Source: Mnemiopsis leidyi (lineage: Eukaryota; Ctenophora; Tentaculata; Lobata; Bolinopsidae). Taken from it: 24,932 bases of DNA. Every line of letters starts with the position of its first letter. The stretch's first letter is position 1. This document shows, piece after piece, positions 1 to 8,400 of this stretch. The DNA lies in contig JH153612.1 in NCBI GenBank assembly GCA_000226015.1, positions 102,056 through 126,987 on the forward strand, given 5' to 3'. The position numbers and the translations under genes were made by a program. Under the pieces are notes generated by a model. That model had not been told where the DNA came from and did no database searches. It saw only the letters and a list, made by a program, of their open reading frames with translations.

Positions 1-293
1 AAAAGAAGCTTAATCATTAATAGTAATATAATAGCTATCAAAACAACCATGACGTGAAAATAGTCGAACACTCTGTTTGAACGAAAAAATTAAAATGTTA
101 AACGTAAACCGAATCGGATAGAATATGACACTCAAAAAATACTTGGTCTTTACCGGCAGTATGCTGTGGACTTGGAGATAATGCTTAATCGAATTCAGAC
201 ATAAAGTATGTGAATGTGATTTTGATACTGATAAAGGCAGCATCAAAATGACATTCACATGATGACGAGATAATATCCGTCTAACGAATCGCC
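1..293 (+). repeat. Left arm of the long inverted repeat
   Basis: The arm ends with the inner boundary motif aacgaatcgcc, which is mirrored by ggcgattcgtt at 924-934. The outer end coincides with the window edge, so its true limit is unknown. Confidence 0.88.
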
Positions 294-923
294 TCAACGG
301 GCGATGCGTGTCTAGAATTTCTTCGAACTTCATAGACGCCAGGCCAGAAATGCGTGAGAGCGCGTGATGGCCGCGACAGTAGGCTATCAACCTACAACCT
401 CCGGCGCGCGCGAAGGGTCACAACGTGAAACAACTGTTTGCGAGGCCAACATAGCGTCATAGCAAAGCTCGCATTGTCGCGGTGATACCCGACTCACGCA
501 GCTAAAGCTGTTAGAACGTTAGACGGATATAATCTCGTCAAAGCTCGCACAGGGATAAATGTGTTACTGTTAAGCAAATATGCTGTCATCTTTGCATGCA
601 AAATAATCTAGCTGTTCTCGATTAAGAACATTTTTATAGTAATTTTACTGCCGTCGCAGACTGTTTTTCTCGCAACATAGGTCTGGTTAGTTACAGTTAT
701 CCCAACAATAGGCGAGTCACAGATTCATTATACAGTATAACCCCAGCTTTGTAACGATATACACATATAATTATATTTAAAATATCGTGTTACCAAGTGT
801 TCTCCTCATATTGATAATGTTTTTCATGAAGACATCACATAAAGCATGTGAAAGTGATTTAAGCATGTGAATTTGTCGAGGTAATATTCGACTCGAGCAC
901 GGCTCGGAGCTTGCTGTCCTCCT

Positions 924-1211
924 GGCGATTCGTTAGACGGATATTATCTCGTCATCATGTGAATGTCATTTTGATGCTGCCTTTATCAGTATCAAAATCA
1001 CATTCACATACTTTATGTCTGAATTCGATTAAGCATTATCTCCAAGTCCACAGCATACTGCCGGTAAAGACCAAGTATTTTTTGAGTGTCATATTCTATC
1101 CGATTCGGTTTACGTTTAACATTTATTTTTTCGTTCAAACAGAGTGTTCGACATTTTCACGTCATGGTGTTTTGATAGCTATTATATTACTATTAATGAT
1201 TAAGCTCTTTT
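924..1211 (-). repeat. Right arm of the long inverted repeat
   Basis: This is the reverse complement of 1-293. It lacks five bases relative to the left arm: two in a T/A-rich run near 1122-1126, and one each near 1151, 1167 and 1206. Everything else matches by eye. Confidence 0.88.
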
Positions 1212-1900
1212 GGTTCAGTGGCCGAACATGCAAATCACCCTCCTAATTCGCCATACCTCTATTACCATATATTGTACCCATCTCTGTCCAAATCTAGCCA
1301 AATCACAATAGTCTTTTCGCCAGATCAATAATGCGTGTTTGCGATTTTGAATTGGAGTGCTAAGGTTGTAGTAGACTTTTAGAATGGTGGTCTTGCGAAA
1401 TTGGAATTTTTGATAAAAAAAATCCCAGGGTTTAGTTTTACTTCCCTGATCAGAATCATGATAGTTATACTGTCAGATGATTAATTAGACCAGTAGATCA
1501 CAAGCGTTTTTCACCTGTGCTGTTATAGTTTGCCAAAATTATATTTCTTATCACCATTCTAACTGGTAGGAACCCCCTCTTCTAGCCGGCAAAAAAATGG
1601 TACAATCACATACACAAACCGTTTTGTTGAACGAGGCCGTCTTTAGACAGGATGTATTATGAAATAAGGAAATAAAGAAGATAGATTTTACGAGTAACTA
1701 CTAACTAGCGGTAGCAGTCCCGGCCAGGCTTTAATGTAGCTAAAACTCTTGTCAATTGCTCATGGAAGATGTATATCAAACAGTTAACGTAGCAAGATAA
1801 CGTCGTAATAAGTTTTACTCATTCCATTTATCAATCCATTATTACTAGGACCAAAATGTAGAAGAATCTACAACTATTTTTGGAGAAAGAAATCACATAC
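1212..1900. other. Non-coding stretch upstream of the GTPase gene
   Basis: I see no open frame of note, RNA gene or clear core promoter. It presumably holds the promoter and 5' UTR of the downstream GTPase gene. An ATG at 1856 is followed at once by TAG. TTG at 1880 is in frame with the gene, but the first in-frame ATG is at 1901. Confidence 0.6.
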
Positions 1901-4855
1901 ATGGCTGAGTCTGAAGCAGAGCATATTTTGGAGTTTCATCTAAAACGGGTCGACCATGATGGCTCAATTGTTAAAGAAATAGTTTTGCAACTTTCTTCCA
2001 AAAGTAGTGTTGAAGATTTGATCGAAGGAAGCAGGGACAATTTGGGTTTCAGTGAAGACGATTCATTATCTGTTTGTCATGAGAGGACCAATTACTGCTT
2101 GGAGAGGATGATGGAGCTCAGCAAGGTAGATAATTCGGAAAGTTTGATCATATTAAGGGTGGATACGACAAGTTATCAAGAGGTTTTGCAAGCAACCGCC
2201 TGTGGCTCAACAGAACAGAGTTTAGACCTGAAAACGCATAACAGTTTCGAAGGTTCGAAAAATGATTTTGATTGTTCAGATGCAAAATTTGAACTTAAAG
2301 GACCGCTAAATGACACATTCCTTTCCGAAGAAGCCGTGGCTGAAACAATTACAACTCTACTAGCTGACATGAGCGGTGTTGATGGTTTAGAATATGATAT
2401 AGTTTGGGAGGTTGTTGATCATATCGAATCGGTCATCAAATACGAGTCTTTTCAATCTGAAGAAGAAAGAAGAGAAACTCAGCAAGTGCTCTTTGCAGAT
2501 TCTAAAAACGAATTTCGAAGGGATGATAAACCTTTCAGTTCACTTGGAGATTCTGAATCGAACAAGCCGTCTATTAGTGAACCCGACACTTCAAGTGTAA
2601 AATTTATGGATCAATTAAGATCAGCTGAAAACATGAAAGCTAACTTTGCTATTGTATCAAAAACTGTCGACTTTTGCGTTAAAAAGTGTGAAGTCAAAGC
2701 TAGGTTAAATGATTCCCTCGCGAAGAAATTAGAACAATATTTATCTTGTATGGATTGCAGCAAAACAGACATAAAAACGTGTGCCAATGAATTGGACAAA
2801 GTATTGCATAACTCTTTTCAAAGCTGTGGCCATGATAGTGAAATTACGGAAGGGACTTTCTTGTTTGGAGGAAAGTATAGAATAATTGCTACTACGACCA
2901 GTAGTAAAAGTATTGAGTTCAATGACCTTGTGCAAAAAGCTTTAAAGATACTTGGGGCTGTCGATGAAATGAATGGTTCTTTAGAATATTTAGAGAAAAA
3001 GAATCCCAGAGACTCTGACGAAGATATAGCCTTAAAGCACGAAAAGGACCTTGGGGACTCTGGTAAAGATCTAGTCGGGGACTGTTCCCAATACTTAAGG
3101 AGAGAAGTTCTCGGATTTTCTGACACTGGAGACGCCATAGAGGATTTGGATTATTGCACAACTACAATCACATACGAAGTCGATTCCCGATTGGATATCG
3201 TTGACTTCTCTCATTACAGAGAAATGATCAAAGATCCAAAACATTGGATTGTGTTTCCGAGAGAAAACCCGACATTGGTATCTTATGAGGAAATTCGGAG
3301 AAGGGACAAAAACATCGCTTTAATTGCTAATATAATAAACTATGCTGATGCTTCATATATGGAACGTATAAGAATGCATTCTTTATGGGAAATATTGGAA
3401 TCCAATACATCGGAATCTTGTCGTGCGAGTGACATTTGGCAACGATTGACAGAATGCTTAAATGAAAATGACATTCATTTGGAAAAGCTGCGAGTATTTG
3501 TTGAAACGGAAATGAAGAGAAACATACCGGAAATCGATAAAGCGTTTAACATTTTAAAGCTCTGTGAAAGGACTATAGATGCTATCGGAATTGATGGACC
3601 TAAATCAATATCCTTGAGCCTCTTCAAAATGCCCTCGTTTCAACCATTTCTCATAAGAATATTGAAAGGCAATGAAAGTTGCACAGAGGAAGAAAAACAA
3701 ATTGTGAAAGATCGGATACAACAGGAGTTTTTAACGAATTTGGATAGGATTGAAATACAGCTTGACCCATTCTTTCAAAAGTATTTGAGTGAAAGCAAAA
3801 AACACAGTCTGCTAAATAAAAGTATAAGAGACATCACGAAAAAAACTAACCAACCATATACTGACTCTGAGAAGAAGAAGCAGGAGCAAGTTGAATTGAT
3901 GACATACCAGGATTTATTTGTGGATAGACCCTATACGGAATCAGGATACCTCTCAAAGACAAAAATAATTGATAGATTAAAGTTTAGAACCGATGTTTTC
4001 AAGGGAAGGAATTCCTTTTCTGTTTCATCTGAATCTGATTCAGCATCGTCTACTTCATTAACATATTCTTGTAACGATTATGATTCAGAAGAAGAAGACA
4101 GAGCAGAAGATGTCGAAAGCCAAAACAGCCCCAATTCGGATGTCAAGATCGATAAACCAGATCCGTTTCATGTACTTCTTGAAGTCATAAAGGAAGGAAA
4201 TCTGTCAGTTAAACAGGAGGTGTTCAGAAGATTACTGGAGCAACGATACAGTGTCCCAATCTTTTTTCAGTATAGTGGCGAAAACGAAGTTACGAACCTT
4301 ACAAACGCACTCATGTTTTCTAAAGTAAAGTACCTTAAGAAGTTCAGATCCATTGATCAAGACACAGAACTACCTCGAGTAGTATTACTTTCGGAAAGCA
4401 ATGAAACTGATATGTCTGAGAGCACGGACCTTGCATCTCATATCTTCAATTGTCGTTTTGCAAGCGAAGGTTCGGACATGAAACGCTTCTCAGCAATGTG
4501 TGAACTTACCGTTGGATTTCTTGGGGGTCAGCATCAGGATTCTGAGTGTCCTTGGATGGTTTTACATGTTCAAGGTTGTCATTTACCCGTACTTTCATGT
4601 TTACGGCAATTCCAACCCGATGTGATTTTGGTAGAAATTGATCAGAATATAACAACACACAAGACTCCGGAGGACTTTGCTGCAATGACCAAGCATATAT
4701 ATTCATGGAGTTCAAGTAAATGTAAATATAACTATGATAAAAAAAGAAAGCTGTTCGTCGGGCCATATAATTTGATCGTTAAGAGGATCACAGATTGCCT
4801 GAGCAAATTAAAAAAAACACTGATTTTCCAACAACAGGCAGTAAGAATGAAATAA
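1901..4855 (+). CDS. GTPase segment 1: N-terminal region and URGCP-like module
   Basis: ATG at 1901 opens 984 codons ending at TAA 4853-4855; the last 12 codons before that stop lie beyond the presumed frameshift and are probably not native. Residues about 6-90 alternate strand-like and helix-like stretches (ILEFHLKRVDHDGSIVKEIV, then SSVEDLIEGS, then ESLIILRVD), which suggests a ubiquitin-like beta-grasp domain; this is inference from pattern. Residues about 90-700 are mostly helical and charged, and unrecognised. A Ser/Asp/Glu-rich low-complexity linker follows at about 703-746. From residue 750 (PDPFHVLLEVIKEGNLSVKQ) the sequence resembles the URGCP/VLIG module that precedes the GTPase, including YSVPIFFQYSG and LFVGPYN motifs. 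Confidence 0.8.
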   Translation: MAESEAEHILEFHLKRVDHDGSIVKEIVLQLSSKSSVEDLIEGSRDNLGFSEDDSLSVCHERTNYCLERMMELSKVDNSESLIILRVDTTSYQEVLQATACGSTEQSLDLKTHNSFEGSKNDFDCSDAKFELKGPLNDTFLSEEAVAETITTLLADMSGVDGLEYDIVWEVVDHIESVIKYESFQSEEERRETQQVLFADSKNEFRRDDKPFSSLGDSESNKPSISEPDTSSVKFMDQLRSAENMKANFAIVSKTVDFCVKKCEVKARLNDSLAKKLEQYLSCMDCSKTDIKTCANELDKVLHNSFQSCGHDSEITEGTFLFGGKYRIIATTTSSKSIEFNDLVQKALKILGAVDEMNGSLEYLEKKNPRDSDEDIALKHEKDLGDSGKDLVGDCSQYLRREVLGFSDTGDAIEDLDYCTTTITYEVDSRLDIVDFSHYREMIKDPKHWIVFPRENPTLVSYEEIRRRDKNIALIANIINYADASYMERIRMHSLWEILESNTSESCRASDIWQRLTECLNENDIHLEKLRVFVETEMKRNIPEIDKAFNILKLCERTIDAIGIDGPKSISLSLFKMPSFQPFLIRILKGNESCTEEEKQIVKDRIQQEFLTNLDRIEIQLDPFFQKYLSESKKHSLLNKSIRDITKKTNQPYTDSEKKKQEQVELMTYQDLFVDRPYTESGYLSKTKIIDRLKFRTDVFKGRNSFSVSSESDSASSTSLTYSCNDYDSEEEDRAEDVESQNSPNSDVKIDKPDPFHVLLEVIKEGNLSVKQEVFRRLLEQRYSVPIFFQYSGENEVTNLTNALMFSKVKYLKKFRSIDQDTELPRVVLLSESNETDMSESTDLASHIFNCRFASEGSDMKRFSAMCELTVGFLGGQHQDSECPWMVLHVQGCHLPVLSCLRQFQPDVILVEIDQNITTHKTPEDFAAMTKHIYSWSSSKCKYNYDKKRKLFVGPYNLIVKRITDCLSKLKKTLIFQQQAVRMK

Positions 4856-7800
4856 AGTCGCTTGTAGGAGACGCTCAACACGAAGATTTTCACCGCGCGT
4901 ATAATTATATTCAATTTGTCGAAAATACTGTAATTATGTCAGACATCAGAACAATAAAAGATCGACTTATACTTCAAAGGAGCTTCCAAAAGCAGGGCCA
5001 GCTTCACAGGAGTGTTACTTTCGAAAGGGAAAAGAAACGACGTGAAAGCTTGATGTCGAAAATAGCAGATGAAGAAAATTTTAGAGCAACCAAATCAATT
5101 CTTCGCAATCAAGAATTTCTTCTAGATTTGTTTTGCAACATACTAAGGAATAAAGATACGAATTCCAGATTCATATTAGCTAACTGCTTTGAAGTTAGTA
5201 TTGATAAAGTATCAAATTTATTGCTTGAAGAAGAAAGAAATAATATCATTCAGGCATATGAGAAGTTTAGCGAGAGCCAAAAACCCAATTCTCCTAACAG
5301 TGAATCAGCGAGCAAGTTCAAAAAGCTTTATTATGAATCCAAAAGGAGGTACGTAGATAAAAGTGTTGGAATTGAAAATATTTGGCGAGAACTCATTCAC
5401 AGCTACGAGTCAGCACCACTCCAAAATGAATTCCTCCCTGGTATGGCAGCACAATATCTGATGGATGGATTTGTACTAGAACTTCTTGATGGCGATACTG
5501 GGATTTTGTGCAAAAAGTGGACAAATGCTTTGTTTCATGCACTACAAAACAAGCTAGATGAGTTAGTTGGGAGAGAGGTAAGAGTTTTTGTACTCAGCAT
5601 CATGGGTACACAAAGTTCAGGAAAGTCGACCTTGCTTAACATTATGTTTGGATGCAGAATGCGGGTATCAGCTGGTCAATGTACAAAGGGGGTCTACATT
5701 CAACTAATCAAGAGTGAATTCAATGATAGGTATGACTATGTGCTGATTTTAGATACCGAGGGACTGAGGGCCCCTGAATTTTTCGGAGAAAATTGGTCAA
5801 TCTGGAAAGACAACCGTATGGCTACCCTCTCAGTTTTGTCAGCTGATGTAACGATCATTACTGCTGTTAATGAGGACGATATTGCAATTCGGGAAGTTGT
5901 TCCAATAATCTTACTTGCCCATAAACGGTCAAAAATTGCAGAGGGAAATTCAGGGCTGCAGCCGACAAAACTATTTTTTGCCTACAATAGAGTCGACACA
6001 ACAAATCTATCGAAATTTTTGGAAAACAGGCAAAGCCTTCATAGGACTTTGCATGATGCCGAAAGAGAAATGGCTGATTTCGGACGCCAGGACTACAAAA
6101 GTTTTTTGACATCATTCAATACTTCTGATGACGAAAGTAAAAGTGATATAAAATATTTCGGATTGTTAAATGAAGGGGGTTCACCCCCTAACGACACCCC
6201 AAACTTTGAATTTGGTAAAAAAGTAGCTTCTTTTCGCCAATACATTGAAGACCAAACTTTGTCAAGAACTTCCCTAACTTTGGTTGATTGGAGTGATCAT
6301 ATCCAGCTCGTATATAGTTGTCTGGAGAGCACAAACTTTGAATTAAGTTTTAGATCTGCTATGGAGCATAAAGCTTTCAACGAATACGAGAAGAGACTAG
6401 ACGAAATAAAACAAAGTGTGGCTCAAGCATTTTGTTATGCCTTTTCGGAGGTAGAAGGTGAAATAATGAAATCTGAAGCCGACCCAAAAAATGCTGTTAA
6501 TTTGGAGCATTATGTCGATATGATTAAGAATCATGTGCAGCCAATTGTGACAGAGAGCAGCACAAAAGTTGAGAAAATTCTCGAGCAAAATAAATATGAC
6601 TCCTTTCGAGAAGGTCGAAAACAAGCATTCCACAATTTTGTCGAGACACTAATAGCAGACAAATATGAGAAGATCAAAATCACGTGTAATGGGCGATTCA
6701 AGTATGAGATTGAGAAACAAGAGTACCAGGAAAGAATTTGTAGCGAGCTGCAGAAAGAAATTGAACTATAAATTGACTCTACTATAAAATACGATGATAA
6801 AAAGCAAGACGAAATATTCCAGAGAATTTTTTCGGACCAATTGAAAAAATGTGAAAGCCAATATCCTGGAGTAAATGTTCGGGAGCAGGTTGAAAGTGTC
6901 TACGCAAATCATCAACTTAGTCTTACTCTGCAGCATCCCAGCCAAAGCGAAGAAGCACAGCCATATTGGGAAAAAGCCAAGAAGAAGCTTAAATCCGGGG
7001 TGAAAGCTTTATCTGGTCTTATAGAGTCAGTAACTGGCATAATTTGGAATAATCATTCAAGTTATGGGGAAGAATTGCTTAAGCTAGAAAGTAAAATTAG
7101 TGAAATAATCTACAATGAGAAGTCATTCGATAGCAGTGTAGTGCACAAAGTAATCCATCTCACCAATGAAGCAACCAGAAAATTGGATGCTCAAGGTGCG
7201 TCGCAGTGGAATGAATGCACCAAAGAATTCCTAATCTGTCGACTGGAAAATGTGCAGAAGACATGGGAAGATATTCATAGCATCGTAGCAAAGCTCAAAG
7301 CAGAAGAAGAAGTTTTAAAATACAACTTCAAGAATGTGATTTGTAAAGAAATATTTGGAAAAGATCGTGCCATACAACAAATATCTGGCGGATTGATTCA
7401 CGCTTTAAGAAGTGGTTTCTCTGAATATCTTTCCAGCAAAGTACAAATTGCTGTTCAAGACATGGGGTGGGTGATGGACTCGAAAATTTTACAGGCGCAT
7501 GTGGATCTCAAATATCTTGAACTCAGTAAAGCTAGAAGAGAAATCGAGCTAATAGATAAATTGAGCGATCCTAAGAACTTCTACGAAGAAACTGTGCTCG
7601 AAAAGATCAGTCAGTTTGTCATGATGTATAAGGTTGAAGAATGGAAAATCCTGGTCGATAAAACGCGCATAGCTGTGGAGCATTCAGGGCTTCAGGCATC
7701 GAGAATGACTTCTGATGGGTACAAAAACATGAAAGAAGTGTTGAGGAATGAATTAGACCCAAAAGTTTTAAAACATTTACCTGAGCTTACAACATGGGAC

Positions 7801-8400
7801 GATAGCTTGAACAACGACCTAAACAGGCCTGAAGACTCAGTAAATTCTAATTTTATAGTAATCAAAGATACTATCGAGAAACGTCTAATAGAAAGTGACG
7901 TACCCAGCCTTAACATCATGGCCTGTTCTAAGGAAGTTTATCGTCTTCTTGGCGAGAACTTTAACCCTGGTGCTCGACCTAGATGTACAGCAGTGTGTCC
8001 AAGGTGCAGACTTCCCTGCAACAAATCTATTGGACATTATAGTGAGGTAAGTCGACACAACTGTGATCATCAGCCAAGCGGTCTAGTTGGTGCTGCAAGG
8101 CGCGGATCAAACAAATTAACTGGGTTTTCATGTGCTGAGTCTGTATCTAGAGGTGACGTAATGGTTTTTCCAGATAAAGATGTACCTTATGCGGATTTCG
8201 ATAAACAGTTTCCAGAGTGGATGTTGCCATCAGAAGCCAGTGCCACATCAAGAGTCAGAAAGTATCTTTTTCAAAGACACAACAAGGCTTTAGCTCAATA
8301 TTACGACCGCAATGAGCCAGATGTTGATAATCTTAATCCCTGGATCACAGCCTCACATGATGAAATGGTGCAAGAGACTTTGGCTAAGACCAAGAAGTAA
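1901..8400 (+). CDS. VLIG/URGCP-like very large GTPase, single exon, frame interrupted twice
   Basis: The segments 1901-4816, 4816-6768 and 6772-8400 together encode about 2,165 residues. Expected family landmarks occur in order: a URGCP-like module (about residues 750-970), a VLIG-type G domain (P-loop GTQSSGKST near 1236, CTKG near 1262, DTEG near 1285, NRVD near 1363), a long helical region, a C-terminal Cys/His cluster (near 2028-2060) and the family's closing WITASHDE-type segment. Vertebrate VLIGs (GVIN1/GVINP1) are about 2,400 residues with most of the coding sequence in one exon, so the lack of introns is typical. They are interferon-inducible cytosolic or nuclear GTPases of poorly known role. 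Two lesions break the frame: a -1 shift at the A-run 4810-4817 and TAA at 6769-6771. Whether this is a young pseudogene, assembly error or recoding cannot be decided here. No partner genes adjoin it. Confidence 0.82.
4810..4817 (+). other. Eight-A run at the reading-frame switch, shaped like a -1 slippery heptamer
   Basis: In the frame of segment 1 the codons are TTA AAA AAA ACA, so 4810-4816 reads A AAA AAA, the form of a -1 slippery site. A -1 slip gives Lys-Lys then Asn-Thr-Asp-Phe, continuing family-like sequence. Without a slip the frame ends 36 nt later at TAA 4853. A ninth A would restore the frame equally well, so a homopolymer indel is the simplest explanation. I noted no obvious strong stem just downstream. 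Confidence 0.7.
4816..6771 (+). CDS. GTPase segment 2: VLIG-type G domain
   Basis: This frame is open from 4783, but native sequence probably begins at the frame switch. A helical lead (EDFHRAYNYIQFVENTV) precedes the G domain. G1 is GTQSSGKST at 5605-5631, the G2 threonine is in CTKG at 5680-5691, G3 is DTEG at 5752-5763 followed by LRAPE, and a G4-like NRVD lies at 5986-5997. QSSGKSTLLNIMFG and VSAGQCTKGVY are typical of VLIG-type G domains. After about 6330 the sequence is charged and helical. It ends at TAA 6769-6771, but the same frame stays open afterwards. All GTP-binding residues that I can identify are intact. Confidence 0.85.
   Translation, partial: NTDFPTTGSKNEIKSLVGDAQHEDFHRAYNYIQFVENTVIMSDIRTIKDRLILQRSFQKQGQLHRSVTFEREKKRRESLMSKIADEENFRATKSILRNQEFLLDLFCNILRNKDTNSRFILANCFEVSIDKVSNLLLEEERNNIIQAYEKFSESQKPNSPNSESASKFKKLYYESKRRYVDKSVGIENIWRELIHSYESAPLQNEFLPGMAAQYLMDGFVLELLDGDTGILCKKWTNALFHALQNKLDELVGREVRVFVLSIMGTQSSGKSTLLNIMFGCRMRVSAGQCTKGVYIQLIKSEFNDRYDYVLILDTEGLRAPEFFGENWSIWKDNRMATLSVLSADVTIITAVNEDDIAIREVVPIILLAHKRSKIAEGNSGLQPTKLFFAYNRVDTTNLSKFLENRQSLHRTLHDAEREMADFGRQDYKSFLTSFNTSDDESKSDIKYFGLLNEGGSPPNDTPNFEFGKKVASFRQYIEDQTLSRTSLTLVDWSDHIQLVYSCLESTNFELSFRSAMEHKAFNEYEKRLDEIKQSVAQAFCYAFSEVEGEIMKSEADPKNAVNLEHYVDMIKNHVQPIVTESSTKVEKILEQNKYDSFREGRKQAFHNFVETLIADKYEKIKITCNGRFKYEIEKQEYQERICSELQKEIEL
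6769..6771 (+). other. In-frame TAA interrupting the GTPase
   Basis: The codons around it read Glu-Leu-stop-Ile-Asp-Ser in one continuous frame from 4816 to 8397. Both sides are coding-like and no frame change is needed, so a single substitution (for example in CAA, GAA or AAA) is the most economical cause. No GT-AG pair around it would remove it cleanly. Confidence 0.85.
6772..8400 (+). CDS. GTPase segment 3: C-terminal helical region and Cys/His motif
   Basis: The frame is open straight after the TAA; no ATG is needed if this is the same gene. Residues show long charged helices (EEAQPYWEKAKKKL and LSKARREIELIDKL). At 7984-8079 lies a conserved metal-site-like cluster with CTAVCPRCRLPC, then a GH pair, then HNCDHQP, matching the Cys/His motif near the C terminus of vertebrate URGCP/VLIG proteins. 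The end, FPEWMLPS through NPWITASHDEMVQETL, corresponds to the family's closing segment, so the C terminus looks complete. The stop is TAA at 8398-8400. A splice-donor-like GAG|GTAAGT at 8044-8052 lies inside the conserved motif and is probably not used. Confidence 0.82.
   Translation: MDSTIKYDDKKQDEIFQRIFSDQLKKCESQYPGVNVREQVESVYANHQLSLTLQHPSQSEEAQPYWEKAKKKLKSGVKALSGLIESVTGIIWNNHSSYGEELLKLESKISEIIYNEKSFDSSVVHKVIHLTNEATRKLDAQGASQWNECTKEFLICRLENVQKTWEDIHSIVAKLKAEEEVLKYNFKNVICKEIFGKDRAIQQISGGLIHALRSGFSEYLSSKVQIAVQDMGWVMDSKILQAHVDLKYLELSKARREIELIDKLSDPKNFYEETVLEKISQFVMMYKVEEWKILVDKTRIAVEHSGLQASRMTSDGYKNMKEVLRNELDPKVLKHLPELTTWDDSLNNDLNRPEDSVNSNFIVIKDTIEKRLIESDVPSLNIMACSKEVYRLLGENFNPGARPRCTAVCPRCRLPCNKSIGHYSEVSRHNCDHQPSGLVGAARRGSNKLTGFSCAESVSRGDVMVFPDKDVPYADFDKQFPEWMLPSEASATSRVRKYLFQRHNKALAQYYDRNEPDVDNLNPWITASHDEMVQETLAKTKK

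Larger units (their letters stand above)
1..1211. repeat. Long inverted repeat (foldback element), two ~290-bp arms around a ~630-bp spacer
   Basis: Bases 1-293 are the reverse complement of 924-1211. By eye the arms show no substitutions and only five single-base gaps, all of them bases missing from the right arm near its outer end. The spacer 294-923 has a partial third copy of the inner arm end at 518-540 and a degraded echo of an arm segment near 833-875, and no gene that I can support. The layout resembles a foldback or long-TIR non-autonomous DNA transposon. No transposase and no target-site duplication are visible, and the left end may continue outside the window. Open frames on the two arms (minus 10-390, plus 911-1246) encode the same peptide only because the arms are copies. 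Confidence 0.88.

Noticed and set aside
10..1246. Two open frames encoding nearly the same peptide (minus 10-390, plus 911-1246)
   Set aside because: They are mirror copies created by the inverted-repeat arms; no motif, no splice context, and the second frame diverges at the indels.
8044..8052. GAG|GTAAGT donor-like site in the GTPase
   Set aside because: It lies within the conserved Cys/His motif and the frame continues to the family's normal C terminus, so splicing here would remove conserved sequence.
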